Source: Vogesella indigofera
GTDB lineage: Bacteria; Pseudomonadota; Gammaproteobacteria; Burkholderiales; Chromobacteriaceae
Assembly: GCF_028548395.1 (NCBI RefSeq)
Contig: NZ_JAQQLA010000003.1
Span: forward strand, 248,001 to 312,000
Direction of reading: 5' to 3'
DNA: 64,000 nucleotides
The translations under genes were made by a program, and so were the position numbers. This document shows positions 27,163 to 36,699 of the stretch, one piece after another. The notes under the pieces are model-generated. The model was given only the letters and a program-made list of their open reading frames with translations. It was not told the origin of the DNA and searched no databases. Numbering within the stretch: the first letter of the stretch is position 1; every line of letters begins with the position of its first letter.

Positions 27163-28659
27163 TCAGATACTTAGTGTGTTGTTTGCGCTCGGAGACAAAT
27201 CCAGCCGGGTATTTGTCTCTGCCAGCCTCTGATACAACCCCTCACTCGCCTCCGCCAACCTCACAATGCTCGCCTCGCGCAGCGCAGCCAAGTCTACCCC
27301 CGTGGCATTGTCCATGCCAGCCCAATGTAATAGCGTTTGACATGCATCAGGATGGTCGAACAGCCCGTGCAAATAGCTGCCCATGATCTGGCCGTCGGGG
27401 CTGACGGCGCCGTCGACGCTGCCGTCGTCGAGCATGAATACCGGCCGCTCGCAGTCCGCGCCGTGGCTGATGCCCATGTGGATTTCGTAGCCGCTCACCG
27501 CGGCGTCGGCGTTGACGAAGCGGCCTTCGCGGCGGGTGAGGGTCTTGGCGGCGGCCAGCGTGGTGTCGATGGCGAGGTAGCTGAGGCCCGTGCTGCTGCC
27601 GGGCTTGCCTTCCACCCCCAGCGGGTCGTGGATGTGCTGGCCCAGCATCTGGTAGCCGCCGCAGATGCCGAGCAGCTTGCCGCCGTAGCGCAGGTGGCGC
27701 TGCAGGTATTGCGGCCAACCTTGTGCCTGCAAAAAGGCCATGTCGGCGCGGGTGTTCTTGCTGCCGGGCAGGATCACCAGGTCGGCCGGCGGCTTCGGCG
27801 CGTCGGGGCCGACGAAGTGCAGGTTGACGCCGGGGTGGGCGCGCAGCGCGTCGAAGTCGGTGTGGTTGCTGATGCGCGGCAGCACCGGCACCACGATGTT
27901 GAAGTCGCCTTTTTGCTGCTGCGTCTGCACCGCGTCTTCGGCGTCCAGCATCAGGCCGTGCAGGTAGGGCAGCACCGCCAGCACCGGCTTGCCGGTCTTG
28001 GCTTCCAGCCAGTCGAGGCCACCTTGCAGCAGGCTGATGTCGCCGCGGAAGCGGTTGATGACGAAGCCGATCACGCGGTCGCGTTCGGACTGGCTCAGGC
28101 AGTCCAGCGTGCCGGTGAGGTGGGCGAACACGCCGCCGCGGTCGATGTCGGCGACGAGGATCACCGGGCAGTCCACCGCCTCGGCAAAGCCCATGTTGGC
28201 GATGTCGCGCTCGCGCAGGTTGATCTCGGCCGGACTGCCGGCACCTTCCACCATCACCGCGTCGTACTGCTGGCTCAGACGGCCGTAGGATTCCAGCACC
28301 GCCTGCATCGCGGTGGTCTTGTAGTGGTGGTAGTCGCGCGCGTTCATGTCGGCGCGCACCTGGCCGTGGATGATGACCTGCGCGCCGGTGTCGGAGCTGG
28401 GCTTGAGCAGCACCGGGTTCATGTCGCTGTGCGGCGCCACGCGCGCGGCGACGGCCTGCAGCGCCTGCGCGCGGCCGATCTCGCCGCCGTCGACGGTGAC
28501 GGCGCTGTTGAGCGCCATGTTCTGCGGCTTGAACGGGGCGACGCGCAGGCCACGGTCGGCCAGCAGCCGGCACAGCGCGGCGACCACGGTGCTCTTGCCG
28601 GCGTCCGAGGTGCAGCCTTGCACCATCAGCGTGGGGTAGGGCCAGGGTTGGGTGCTCAT
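27163..28659 (-). CDS. cobQ: Cobyric acid synthase
   Basis: A 498-residue ATP-dependent amidotransferase that amidates adenosylcobyrinate a,c-diamide at four positions. The N-terminal P-loop region reads [20 protein letters not shown], then [10 protein letters not shown] and [12 protein letters not shown]. The C-terminal glutaminase domain has the nucleophile in [12 protein letters not shown] and the histidine in [10 protein letters not shown]. Its start overlaps the stop of the upstream B12-binding-protein gene by 4 nt. It is the last gene of the ten-gene cobalamin run. A dispersed-word copy (27709-27722) codes for GWPQ. Confidence 0.96.
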   Translation of the reverse strand: MSTQPWPYPTLMVQGCTSDAGKSTVVAALCRLLADRGLRVAPFKPQNMALNSAVTVDGGEIGRAQALQAVAARVAPHSDMNPVLLKPSSDTGAQVIIHGQVRADMNARDYHHYKTTAMQAVLESYGRLSQQYDAVMVEGAGSPAEINLRERDIANMGFAEAVDCPVILVADIDRGGVFAHLTGTLDCLSQSERDRVIGFVINRFRGDISLLQGGLDWLEAKTGKPVLAVLPYLHGLMLDAEDAVQTQQQKGDFNIVVPVLPRISNHTDFDALRAHPGVNLHFVGPDAPKPPADLVILPGSKNTRADMAFLQAQGWPQYLQRHLRYGGKLLGICGGYQMLGQHIHDPLGVEGKPGSSTGLSYLAIDTTLAAAKTLTRREGRFVNADAAVSGYEIHMGISHGADCERPVFMLDDGSVDGAVSPDGQIMGSYLHGLFDHPDACQTLLHWAGMDNATGVDLAALREASIVRLAEASEGLYQRLAETNTRLDLSPSANNTLSI

Positions 28660-29489
28660 GCCAGCGCTCCGGCGGCGCGGTCGGCGTGCCACTGCCGGAT
28701 CAGCGCCTGCAGTTGCGGCAGGCCGCGGGTGATCAGGGTCGGGCCGGGGGCGAGGATGTCGGCGGACTTGATCTCGATGATGTGGCCGCGCGCGGCATTC
28801 TTGACGGCGGGTACGTCCTGCCAGCCGTCTCGTTCCAGCACCGTTTCCGGGCGGAAACGTTTGCCGCACCAGCTGCCGACGATCAGGTCCGGCGCGCGCG
28901 CGGCGACGCTCAGCGGGTCGGCGACGATGCGCTGTTTGGCGCGCACGAACGGTGCGTGCTCGGCGTAGGCGTCGCGGCCGCCGGCCAGCTCGATCAGCTC
29001 GCCGACCCAGCCGATGCCGGTGATGATCGGGTCCGGCCACTCCTCGAAGTACACCAGCGGCCGCGGCAGGCCGGCGGCATCGTTGGCCGCGCTCTCGGCT
29101 GCGGCGTCGTCGATGGTGGCCTGCAGTGTTGCGGCCAACGTTTGCGCCGCCGCCTCCTTGCCGGTCAGGCTGCCCAGCACCCGCACCATGCGCAGCACGC
29201 CGGCGATGTCACGGTGGTTGAAGTGCTGCACGTCGACGCCGGCGTCGACCACTTCCTTGACGATGTCGCTCTGCAGGCTGGAAAACGCCACCACCAGATC
29301 GGGATCGACGGCGAGGATCTTCTCCAGCTTGCCGCTGGAAAAGCCGCTGATCTTCGGCTTGTCCTGGCGCGCCTCGGGCGGGTAGACGGTAAAGCCGGAG
29401 ATGCCGGCGATCAGGTCCTGCGCGCCGAGCAGGTACAGCGTTTCGACGGCTTCGGTGCACAGGCAGGCAATGCGTTGGTAGTGGCTCAT
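28656..29489 (-). CDS. Cobalamin-binding protein without signal peptide
   Basis: A 277-residue BtuF-fold protein ([80 protein letters not shown]). It has no signal peptide from its start MSHYQRI, unlike the btuF product just upstream, so it is probably cytoplasmic. Homologues are annotated as cobalamin-binding proteins; a role as a corrinoid chaperone is conceivable but not shown. It is coupled to cobQ. The word at 29129-29143 codes for QTLAAT. Confidence 0.8.
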   Translation of the reverse strand: MSHYQRIACLCTEAVETLYLLGAQDLIAGISGFTVYPPEARQDKPKISGFSSGKLEKILAVDPDLVVAFSSLQSDIVKEVVDAGVDVQHFNHRDIAGVLRMVRVLGSLTGKEAAAQTLAATLQATIDDAAAESAANDAAGLPRPLVYFEEWPDPIITGIGWVGELIELAGGRDAYAEHAPFVRAKQRIVADPLSVAARAPDLIVGSWCGKRFRPETVLERDGWQDVPAVKNAARGHIIEIKSADILAPGPTLITRGLPQLQALIRQWHADRAAGALA

Positions 29490-29514
29490 GGCGGACTCGG
29501 AGGGCGGTTACGGG

Positions 29515-30372
29515 TTAGCGGCGGGCGAGGTCGAGCTTGGCACACAGCTGGCGCGTGCCTTCGATCATGCGCGGTGTCGGGCGGTTGAGCAGGTCACCGT
29601 TGACCTGGTGCAGCTGGCGGTTTTGCACCGCGGCGATACCGGGCATGCGCTGCCAGCGCTTGAGCAGATCGTCGTTGTGGCGCATGGCGGCGGACAGGAT
29701 CACCTGCGGGTTGGCGGCGATCACCGCCTCGTCGGTGACCACCGGCGCGGTGACCGGCAGCCGGGCGAAGATGTTGATGCCGCCGCACAGCGCGATGGCG
29801 TCGCTGACGATGTGCTGGCCGTTGAGGGTGTATAGCGGCTTGTCCCACACCTGGTAGAACACGCTGAGCTTGCTCTTGCCCTGCTGCTGCTGGCGCAGCG
29901 CGGCCAGATCCTGTTCGAAGCGGCGCGCCGCCTGTTCCGCCTGCGCGCTGCTGCCCAGCAGCTGGCCGATGCGGCGCAGGTTGGACGGGATGTCGGCAAA
30001 GCGCTTCGGCTGGCTGTAGAACAGCGGGATGCCGAGCTGGCGCAGCGGCTCCAGCTGCCGCGCCGACGGGCCGTGCAACCATACCAGCAGCAGGTCGGGC
30101 TTGGCGGCGACGATGCGCTCCAGGTCGATGGCGCGGAAGCTGCCGGCCTTGGGCAGCGCCTTGGCGGCCTCGGGGTAGTCGCTGTTGTCGTCGACGGCGA
30201 TCAGGCGGGCACCGCCACCGGCGGCAAAGGCCAGCTCGGTGACGTGCGGCGCCAGGCTGATCACGCGCTGCGCCGGTGCCGGCAGCGTGACGCGGCTGCC
30301 TTGGTCGTCGATGACGCTGACCGGTGCGGCCAGTGCCGGCAGGCAGGCCAGCAGCGGGAGGAGTCGTTTCAT
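29515..30372 (-). CDS. btuF: Periplasmic cobalamin-binding protein BtuF
   Basis: A 285-residue periplasmic protein. A signal peptide ends at PALAAP. The mature protein begins VSVIDDQGSRVTLPAPAQRVISLAPHVTELAFAAG, typical of BtuF, and has LERIVAAKPDLLLVW and the C-terminal lobe MIEGTRQLC. It hands corrinoids to BtuC/BtuD, encoded at the head of the same gene run. Its start overlaps the cobC stop by 4 nt. Confidence 0.9.
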   Translation of the reverse strand: MKRLLPLLACLPALAAPVSVIDDQGSRVTLPAPAQRVISLAPHVTELAFAAGGGARLIAVDDNSDYPEAAKALPKAGSFRAIDLERIVAAKPDLLLVWLHGPSARQLEPLRQLGIPLFYSQPKRFADIPSNLRRIGQLLGSSAQAEQAARRFEQDLAALRQQQQGKSKLSVFYQVWDKPLYTLNGQHIVSDAIALCGGINIFARLPVTAPVVTDEAVIAANPQVILSAAMRHNDDLLKRWQRMPGIAAVQNRQLHQVNGDLLNRPTPRMIEGTRQLCAKLDLARR

Positions 30373-31382
30373 GTAGTGAAATCCTTGTCACGAAAGCTGG
30401 CCAGCGCGGCGGCCAGCCGTTGCCAGTGGGGTTCGTCGGCCGGCAGGCCGAGGCGGAAGCGCGGCTGCGGCTCGGTAAACAGCCGGCACCAGATGTGTTG
30501 TGTCGCTAGATGCTGCTGCAGCGCGGCGGCGGGCGCGTACTCGCCGCCGGCGAACAGGTCGCAGCCGGCGTGCGGCAGTTGCTGCGCGGCCAGCAGTGCG
30601 GCCAACCTGGCGCGGCGCGCGGCGAGATCGGCCCGCGCCTGCTGCTGCCAGGCGCCATCGCGCAGCGCGGCGGTGGCGATGTGCTGCACCGCGCCGGGGA
30701 TGGTCCACGGCCCCAGCTCCTCGTCCAGCTGCTGCAGGATGGCGGCCTCGGCGGCGACAAAGCCCAGGCGCAGGCCGGCGAGACCGAAGAACTTGCCCGG
30801 CGAGCGCAGCACGATCAGGCCGGGCAGGCGGCCGGCGTGAGCGGTGACCGACAGCTCGGGGCAGACATCGGCAAACGCCTCGTCCACCAGCAGCCAGCCG
30901 CCGCGCGCGGCCTGTTGCTCCGCCCACCGCAGCACGCTGGCCGCCGGGTAGTGCGCACCGGACGGGTTGTCCGGATTGCACAGGATCAGCACGTCGACGT
31001 GGCCGGCCAACTCGCCGATGTCGGCGTGGGCATGGCGGCTGACGGCGTGGCCGTGCCGCGCCCAGCGCCAGCCGTGTTCGCCGTAGCTGGGGTGGGCGAC
31101 GGCGACGCTGCCGGGCGGTCGCAGCCGCGGTAGCGCCTGGATCGCCGCCTGGCTGCCGGCGACGGGCAGAAGGTTGGCCGCACCGTAATAGGCGCAGGCG
31201 GCGGCGGGGAAACCGGCATCCGGCTGCGGCAGCGTGTGCCACAGCGCGCTCGGCACGGCCGGCACCGGGTAGGGCCGCGGGTTGAGCGCGGCGGACAGGT
31301 CGATCCAGTCGGCAGGCTCGCCGCCGTAAGTGGCGATGGCAGCGTGCAGATTGCCGCCGTGCAGCGGGCGCAGCTTGTTCAT
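30369..31382 (-). CDS. cobC: Threonine-phosphate decarboxylase-like PLP enzyme
   Basis: A 337-residue class-I-aminotransferase-fold enzyme making (R)-1-amino-2-propanol phosphate for the cobalamin nucleotide loop. It begins HGGNLHAAIATYG, typical of CobC/CobD, with the substrate region DLSAALNPRPYP, CNPDNPSGAHYP, LVDEAFADVCPE and the PLP lysine in LRSPGKFFGLAGLRLG. It overlaps the acetyltransferase gene upstream and btuF downstream by 4 nt each, so all are translationally coupled. Two dispersed-word copies lie within (30597-30608 and 31170-31182). Confidence 0.93.
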   Translation of the reverse strand: MNKLRPLHGGNLHAAIATYGGEPADWIDLSAALNPRPYPVPAVPSALWHTLPQPDAGFPAAACAYYGAANLLPVAGSQAAIQALPRLRPPGSVAVAHPSYGEHGWRWARHGHAVSRHAHADIGELAGHVDVLILCNPDNPSGAHYPAASVLRWAEQQAARGGWLLVDEAFADVCPELSVTAHAGRLPGLIVLRSPGKFFGLAGLRLGFVAAEAAILQQLDEELGPWTIPGAVQHIATAALRDGAWQQQARADLAARRARLAALLAAQQLPHAGCDLFAGGEYAPAAALQQHLATQHIWCRLFTEPQPRFRLGLPADEPHWQRLAAALASFRDKDFTT

Positions 31383-31855
31383 GGCAGGAGCCTTTGCATC
31401 AGGCAGTTTTCCAGTTGCTGGCCACGCAGGGTGACGATGCGGCGCTGCTGCACGCTGAAACCGTGGCGCAGGAAAAACGCTTCCGCCGCCAGGCTGACAC
31501 GGGCGTGCAGCGCCGGCAGCCCCAGGCGCTGCGCCTCGTGCAGCAGGTGCTGCATCAGCTGCGTGCCGGCGCCCTGGCCGCCAGCAGCGGGGTGGACAAA
31601 GAACAGGTCGATCAGCCCGTCCGGCTGCAGGTCGGCAAAGCCGATGATGCGCGTGCCGTCACACAGCAGCCACGGCTGGCGGGCTTGCAAATGCTGCTGC
31701 CAGGCGGTGTGATCGTAGCTTGCCGGCGCCCATGCCGCACACTGCGCCGCGCTGTAATGCCGCGCCGCACGCTGGTGCACGGCGGCATGAAAGATGTTGC
31801 GCAACACCGCGCTGTCTGCCGGCTGGTAGCGGCGTAGCGAGTACGGTTGCTTCAT
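31379..31855 (-). CDS. GNAT-family acetyltransferase inside the cobalamin operon
   Basis: A 158-residue GNAT acetyltransferase. It begins YSLRRYQPADSAVLRNIF. The acetyl-CoA loop is LFFVHPAAGGQGAGTQLMQHLL, split here as VHPAAGGQGAGTQL (about residues 90-104), and ARVSLAAEAFFLRHGF follows. It overlaps cbiB upstream and cobC downstream by 4 nt. GNAT enzymes are not standard cobalamin enzymes, so it may be a hitch-hiker or act on a pathway intermediate; the substrate is unknown. Confidence 0.87.
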   Translation of the reverse strand: MKQPYSLRRYQPADSAVLRNIFHAAVHQRAARHYSAAQCAAWAPASYDHTAWQQHLQARQPWLLCDGTRIIGFADLQPDGLIDLFFVHPAAGGQGAGTQLMQHLLHEAQRLGLPALHARVSLAAEAFFLRHGFSVQQRRIVTLRGQQLENCLMQRLLP

Positions 31856-32769
31856 AGCGCGATTGCTCCCAGCAGCCACAGCAGCAACGCCCGGTCCAGC
31901 AGCTGCGCGGCGCGGGCGATGTCGGCGGCGGCGGCGGGCGTGGCGCCGTCGCCCAGGGTTGGCCGCATTTCCAGCTGGCCGTGGTAGCTGGCGGCGCCGC
32001 CCAGGCGGATCGCCAGCGCGCCGGCGCCGGCGGCCATCACGGGGCCGGCGTTGGGGCTGTCCCACTGCGGCGCTTGTGTGCGCCAGCAGCGCAGCGCGAG
32101 GCGGGTGTGGCCGGCCAGCGCGTAGGCCAGCGCGGTCAGCCGTGCCGGCACGAAGCCCAGCACGTCGTCGGCGCGGGCGGCGACCTTGCCGAAGCGTTCG
32201 AAACGCGGGTTGCGGTAGCCCCACATCGCGTCCAGGGTGTTGGCGAGGCGGAACGCCAGCGCGGCCGGGGCACCGCCGACGGCAAACCAGAACAGCGCGC
32301 CGAACACCGCGTCGTGACCGTTTTCCAGCAGCGATTCGGCGGCGGCGAGGGTGACGGCGGCCTCGTCGGCGTGGCGCAGGTCGCGGCTGACGATGCGGCT
32401 GGTCAGCGCGCGCGCCTGCGGCAGGTCGCCGGCCAGCAGCGCCGCGCCGATGGGGCGGGTGTGCTCGAGCAGGCTTTGCCGGCCGAGGGTGAAGTACAGC
32501 ACCGCCACGCTGAGGGCGGTGGCCGCCGGCACCGGCAGTTGCGCCAGCAGCCAGGTCAGGGCCAGTGGCAGCGGCAGCACCAGCAGCAGCCAGGCGAGCA
32601 GGCCGCGCGCGATGCGGGCGCGGCCGCGGTTCAGCCGCGTCTCGACCAGGTTGGCCGCATTGCCGAAGCCGACCAGCGGGTGGTAGCGGCGCGGCTCGCC
32701 CAGCAGGCGATCGAGCAGCAGCGCTGCCACCATCAGCGCGGCGCCGCTCAGCACGGTGCTGCTCCGCAT
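31852..32769 (-). CDS. cbiB: Adenosylcobinamide-phosphate synthase CbiB/CobD
   Basis: A 305-residue integral membrane protein joining adenosylcobyric acid to the aminopropanol (phosphate) arm. It shows DRLLGEPRRYHPLVGFG near the N-terminus, several hydrophobic helices, SRDLRHADEAAVTLAAAESLLENGHDAVF (conserved block at about residues 125-155), then AFRLANTLDAMWGYRN and DSPNAGPVMAAGAGAL. It overlaps cobB by 22 nt. In the Pseudomonas naming it is cobD. Two dispersed-word copies lie within. Confidence 0.94.
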   Translation of the reverse strand: MRSSTVLSGAALMVAALLLDRLLGEPRRYHPLVGFGNAANLVETRLNRGRARIARGLLAWLLLVLPLPLALTWLLAQLPVPAATALSVAVLYFTLGRQSLLEHTRPIGAALLAGDLPQARALTSRIVSRDLRHADEAAVTLAAAESLLENGHDAVFGALFWFAVGGAPAALAFRLANTLDAMWGYRNPRFERFGKVAARADDVLGFVPARLTALAYALAGHTRLALRCWRTQAPQWDSPNAGPVMAAGAGALAIRLGGAASYHGQLEMRPTLGDGATPAAAADIARAAQLLDRALLLWLLGAIAL

Positions 32770-34052
32770 GGCGGCAGGAGCAGCGCGGCGGCGGCGGCCG
32801 GATTGCTGGCGAAGTAGGCGTGGAAGTACGACGCCTGCACGCTGCCGTGGCGGTACACCGCCTCACCACCGGCACGGCCGTCCTTGCGCTGGCAGTGGGC
32901 CAGCGGCGCCAGCGGCGTGTCGAAGCTGGAGTAGTGGAAGGTGTGGCCGCGCAGTTCGCCAGCGGCGTGCGGCCAACCCTGGCTACCCAACGCCGCCAGT
33001 TTCTTGCCCATGCACACGCTGCCGGGCAGCACGCCGGCCATAGTGTGGCTGTGACCGTCGGTGTCGGTGAGGCTTTCCGTCAGCGCCATCATGCCGCCAC
33101 ACTCCGCCCACAGCGGTTTGCCGCTGGCCGCGAAGGCCTGCACGCTGTGTTGCCAGCGCTGGTTGCCAGCCAGCGTCGCCGCGTGCAGCTCCGGGTAGCC
33201 GCCGGGCAGCCAGACGGCGTCGGCGCCGGCCGGAATGGCCTCGTCGGCCAGCGGCGAGAAGAAGGCGAGCGTCGCGCCCATGCCGGTCAGCGTGCGCAGG
33301 TTGGCCGCGTAGAGGAAGGCAAACGCCGCGTCGCGGGCGATGGCGATGGTTTTGCCGGCCAGCAGCGGCGGCAATGCCGGCTGCGTTTGCGGCGCTGGCG
33401 CAAATTCGGGCAGCGACGCCAGTACCGCGTCGTCCAGCTGCAGTGCGTCGGCCAGCGCGTCCAGCCGCGCGGCGAGATCGGGCAGCTCGGACGGTAGGTG
33501 CAGGCCGAGGTGGCGCTCGGGATGCGACTCGGCCTGCCGTGGCAGGTGGCCGACCACCGGCAGTTCTGCCGTGCCGCAGGCGCGGATCATGTCGGCGTGG
33601 CCGGGGCTGGCGACGCGGTTGGCCAGCATCCCCGCCCACGGCAGCTGGCCATGGTCGCGCAGACCGCGGGCGATGGCCAGCGCGGTGCCGACCATCGCCG
33701 AGCAGTCCAGTACCGCCAGCACCGGCACGCCGAAGTGGCGGGCGAGGTCGGCGCTGGACGGCTGGCCGTCGTACAGCCCCATCACGCCCTCGATCAGCAG
33801 GTAGTCGCACTCCCGCGCCGCCTCGGCCAGCAGCGCGTGGCACTGCGCCTCGGTGCACATCCACAGGTCCAGCACGTCGACGCAGCTACCGCTGGCGGCA
33901 GCCAGTAGCATCGGGTCGATGAAATCGGGGCCGGTCTTGAACACCCGCACCCGCTGGCCGGCACGCGCGAGCTTGCGGGCTAGGGCGGCGGTGACGGTGG
34001 TCTTGCCTTGGCCGGAGGCGATGGCGGAGAGAAGGAGGGCTTTGCAGCTCAT
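32748..34052 (-). CDS. cobB: Cobyrinic acid a,c-diamide synthase
   Basis: A 434-residue glutamine-dependent amidotransferase adding the a and c amides to (hydrogeno)cobyrinic acid. It has the P-loop LLLSAIASGQGKTTVTAALA, then FKTGPDFIDPMLL and LIEGVMGLYDG. The glutaminase cysteine is in LWAECGGMMAL. The start MSCKALLL is chosen at the family N-terminus; longer frames run into an inverted repeat. Two dispersed-word copies lie inside (32968-32980 coding GWPH and 33298-33308 coding AANL). Confidence 0.95.
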   Translation of the reverse strand: MSCKALLLSAIASGQGKTTVTAALARKLARAGQRVRVFKTGPDFIDPMLLAAASGSCVDVLDLWMCTEAQCHALLAEAARECDYLLIEGVMGLYDGQPSSADLARHFGVPVLAVLDCSAMVGTALAIARGLRDHGQLPWAGMLANRVASPGHADMIRACGTAELPVVGHLPRQAESHPERHLGLHLPSELPDLAARLDALADALQLDDAVLASLPEFAPAPQTQPALPPLLAGKTIAIARDAAFAFLYAANLRTLTGMGATLAFFSPLADEAIPAGADAVWLPGGYPELHAATLAGNQRWQHSVQAFAASGKPLWAECGGMMALTESLTDTDGHSHTMAGVLPGSVCMGKKLAALGSQGWPHAAGELRGHTFHYSSFDTPLAPLAHCQRKDGRAGGEAVYRHGSVQASYFHAYFASNPAAAAALLLPPCGAAPC

Positions 34053-34128
34053 GGGCTCGCTTTCATTTCGATGGGCGGGGCAGGTCACGCATTGGTGTGC
34101 CGTTGCCGGCGCGATGGTGATGGCCGGC

Positions 34129-34162
34129 AAGGTTGGCCGCAATGCGGTTGCGGCCAACCTTG
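34129..34162. repeat. Inverted pair of the dispersed word between cobO and cobB
   Basis: AAGGTTGGCCGCAA (34129-34142) and TTGCGGCCAACCTT (34148-34161) form a 14-bp stem with a 5-nt loop in the only sizeable gap (147 nt) of the cobalamin run. It could attenuate transcription between the uptake genes and the synthesis genes. Confidence 0.85.
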
Positions 34163-34199
34163 CGCCGGAACCGGGCCGGCGTGATGGTGTATCGGGGTG

Positions 34200-34817
34200 T
34201 TACCACTCGATGCCGGGCTGGGCGGCGATGCCGGCGGCGAAGGCGTGCTTCACCAGCGTCATTTCAGTGACGGTGTCGGCGGCGTCGATGATGGCCTGCG
34301 GCGCACCGCGGCCGGTGACGATCACGTGCTGCTGCGGCGGGCGGGCGGCGATGTCGGCCAGTACCTGTTCCACGTTGATGTATTTGTACTTCAGCGCGAT
34401 GTTCAGCTCGTCGAGCAGCACCAGGCCGATGGCCGGGTCCTGCAGCATCTGGCGCGCTATTTCCCACGCTTCGCCGGCGCGGGCGACGTCGCGCTCGCGG
34501 TCCTGGGTGTTCCAGGTGTAGCCCTCGCCCATGGCGTGGAACTGCACCTCGTCGGGGAAGCGGCGCAGGAAGCGTTCTTCGCCGGTGGACATCGCGCCCT
34601 TGATGAACTGCACCACGCCGACCTGCATCTCGTGGCCCAGGCCGCGCATCACCATGCCGAAGCCGCTGGAGCTTTTGCCCTTGCCGTTGCCGCAGTTGAC
34701 GATGAACACGCCGCGATTTTCGCTGGCAGCGGCGATCTTGGCATCCATGATTTCTTTTTTGCGCGCCATGCGCTCGTTGTGGCGCTCGGTGCGGCCGTGG
34801 TCTTCGGTGTGGCTCAT
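34200..34817 (-). CDS. cobO: Cob(I)yrinic acid a,c-diamide adenosyltransferase
   Basis: A 205-residue CobA/CobO/BtuR-type adenosyltransferase attaching the adenosyl group of ATP to cobalt. The P-loop variant is FIVNCGNGKGKSSSGFG, then GVVQFIKGAMSTGEE, LVLLDELNIALKY and VIVTGRGAPQAIIDAAD. Its start overlaps the btuD stop by 4 nt. It serves both salvage of imported corrinoids and synthesis. Confidence 0.95.
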   Translation of the reverse strand: MSHTEDHGRTERHNERMARKKEIMDAKIAAASENRGVFIVNCGNGKGKSSSGFGMVMRGLGHEMQVGVVQFIKGAMSTGEERFLRRFPDEVQFHAMGEGYTWNTQDRERDVARAGEAWEIARQMLQDPAIGLVLLDELNIALKYKYINVEQVLADIAARPPQQHVIVTGRGAPQAIIDAADTVTEMTLVKHAFAAGIAAQPGIEW

Positions 34818-35563
34818 GATGGGTGTCCGGGTAAGAAGCAGGGGTGGCCTGCGTGGTGGAGACGGGTTAGCGGATAGCCGAGCACGGCGGCAAGGTGCTC
34901 GGCGCCGAGTTCGGCCAGCGGGTACTGGCGGTGCGTGCCGTGTTCGTCGAGCAGCAGCGCGTGGCTGGCGCAGGCCGGGGCCAGCTGCAGGTCGTGGCTG
35001 ACCAGCAGCACCGCCTTGCCCTGTGCGCGCCAGCGGCCGATCTGCTGTTGCAGCGCGGCCTGGTGCGCGAGATCGAGCGAATTGGACGGCTCGTCGAGCA
35101 GGATCAGCGGCGCGTCCTGCGCCATCACGCTGGCCAGCGCCACGCGCTGGCGCTCGCCGCCGGACAATGCCTGCAGCGGCCGCGTCGCCAGGCGGCCGAG
35201 GTCGAAGGCGTCCAGTGCTGCGGCGACGCGCTGCGGCTGGTCACCGGTGTCCGGCCAGGCAAAGCGCGCGGCGGCGACGGCATCCTGCACCGCGTAGTCG
35301 AAGGCGTCGTGGCTGGCCTGCGGCAGCAGGGCGAGGCGTTGCGCGCGCTGGCGCGGCGTCAGCTGCGGCAAAGGTTGGCCGCAGAGGTGGATGTGGCCGC
35401 CGTCAGCGCGGCGCAGCGCCGCCAGCGTGGCCAGCAGCGTGCTCTTGCCGCAGCCGTTGCGGCCGGCGATCCACCAGCATTCGCCGGCGCGAACTTTCCA
35501 ATCCAGTGGCTGCAGCAGCGTGCGGCGCCCCTGGCGGAGGGTGAGCTGGTCACAGTGCAGCAT
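34814..35563 (-). CDS. btuD: Cobalamin ABC transporter ATPase
   Basis: A 249-residue ATPase of the FecE/BtuD family: Walker A WIAGRNGCGKST, signature LSGGERQRVALASV, Walker B LILLDEPSNSLDL and switch histidine LLVSHDL. It couples ATP hydrolysis to corrinoid import through BtuC. The ATG shares one base with the btuC stop (TGATG). A dispersed-word copy at 35370-35383 codes for CGQPLP. Confidence 0.93.
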   Translation of the reverse strand: MLHCDQLTLRQGRRTLLQPLDWKVRAGECWWIAGRNGCGKSTLLATLAALRRADGGHIHLCGQPLPQLTPRQRAQRLALLPQASHDAFDYAVQDAVAAARFAWPDTGDQPQRVAAALDAFDLGRLATRPLQALSGGERQRVALASVMAQDAPLILLDEPSNSLDLAHQAALQQQIGRWRAQGKAVLLVSHDLQLAPACASHALLLDEHGTHRQYPLAELGAEHLAAVLGYPLTRLHHAGHPCFLPGHPS

Positions 35564-36591
35564 CAGGCTAGCCTCCGGCGGGTGCGTTGCAGCTGCCAGA
35601 ACAGCACCGGCACGCCCAAGAGCGCGGTCAGCACGCCGACCGGCAGCTGCATCGGCGCGACGACGGTGCGCGCCAGGGTGTCGGCCAGCACCAGCAGCGC
35701 GGCGCCGCTGAGCACGGCGGCGGGGATCAGCCGGCGCAGGTCCGGGCCGCACAGCAGGCGGCAGGCGTGCGGCACCATCAGGCCGACGAAGCCGATGCTG
35801 CCACCCTGGCTGACGGCACTGGCGGTGAGGATGGCTGCCAGCACCAGCAGCAGGCGGCGCAACATGGCCACCGGCACGCCCAGCGTCAGCGCGTGATCGC
35901 CGTGCAGCGCCAGCAGGTTGATCGCCGGCGCCTGCCACCACGCCAAGAGCGCGGCCGGTAGCAGCGCCAGCCACGGCCACGGCCGCAGCGGCGTGCCGGC
36001 GATGTCGCCGACCAGCCAGAACACCATGCCGCGCAATTGCGCGTCCGGTGCGATGGTGAGCAGCAGCGAGATCAGCGCACCGCAGGCGGCGGACAGCAGC
36101 ACGCCGGTGAGCAGCAGCAGCACCGTGCCGCTGCTGCGTGCGAAATCGCGGCGCGCCAGCAGGAACAGCAGCGCCGACAGCGTCAGCGCGCCGGCGACCG
36201 CGGCGCTGTCCACCTGCCACAGCGCCAGCCCCAGCCACAACGCCAGCAAGGCGCCGACCGAGGCGCCGCCGGAGACGCCCATTACGTAAGGATCGGCTAG
36301 CGGATTGCGCAGCAGCGACTGCATCAGCACGCCGGCCAGCGCCAGCGAGCCGCCGGTGACCCAGGCGGTCAGCGCCCGTTCCAGCCGCAGGCTGAGCAGG
36401 GTGTCGGCCAACTGGCTGCCGTGGCCGCTGGCGGCCAGCCACAACTCGCCGGCGCCCAAAGAGATGGAGCCGCTGCTGCAGGCCAGCAGCAGGCTGCCGC
36501 CACTGAGCAGTGTCAGCAGCGTCAACAGGGGCAGGGTGGGTAAGCGCAGGGCACCGCGCAGCGGGCGGTCCAGCGTCAGGCTGTGGGACAT
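35563..36591 (-). CDS. btuC: Cobalamin ABC transporter permease
   Basis: A 342-residue FecCD/BtuC-family permease with about ten membrane helices. Family blocks include ERALTAWVTGGSLALAGVLMQ, NPLADPYVMGVSGGASVGALL (both at about residues 70-120) and the C-terminal GSIGFVGLMVPHACRLL. The start MSHSLTLDRPL is chosen because upstream frames run through the riboswitch. It is the first gene of the B12-controlled run. No strong ribosome site is visible, which would fit control of translation by the riboswitch. Confidence 0.93.
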   Translation of the reverse strand: MSHSLTLDRPLRGALRLPTLPLLTLLTLLSGGSLLLACSSGSISLGAGELWLAASGHGSQLADTLLSLRLERALTAWVTGGSLALAGVLMQSLLRNPLADPYVMGVSGGASVGALLALWLGLALWQVDSAAVAGALTLSALLFLLARRDFARSSGTVLLLLTGVLLSAACGALISLLLTIAPDAQLRGMVFWLVGDIAGTPLRPWPWLALLPAALLAWWQAPAINLLALHGDHALTLGVPVAMLRRLLLVLAAILTASAVSQGGSIGFVGLMVPHACRLLCGPDLRRLIPAAVLSGAALLVLADTLARTVVAPMQLPVGVLTALLGVPVLFWQLQRTRRRLA

Positions 36592-36699
36592 GGGCGCGAT
36601 ATCGGAATCGCGGAAGGGGCAGGCGTCAGGCGCACGGATCAGCAATCTGACCGGATGCCGCCCTCCGCAGCATGTGTCGGGACGCACTGACTGGCAGTG

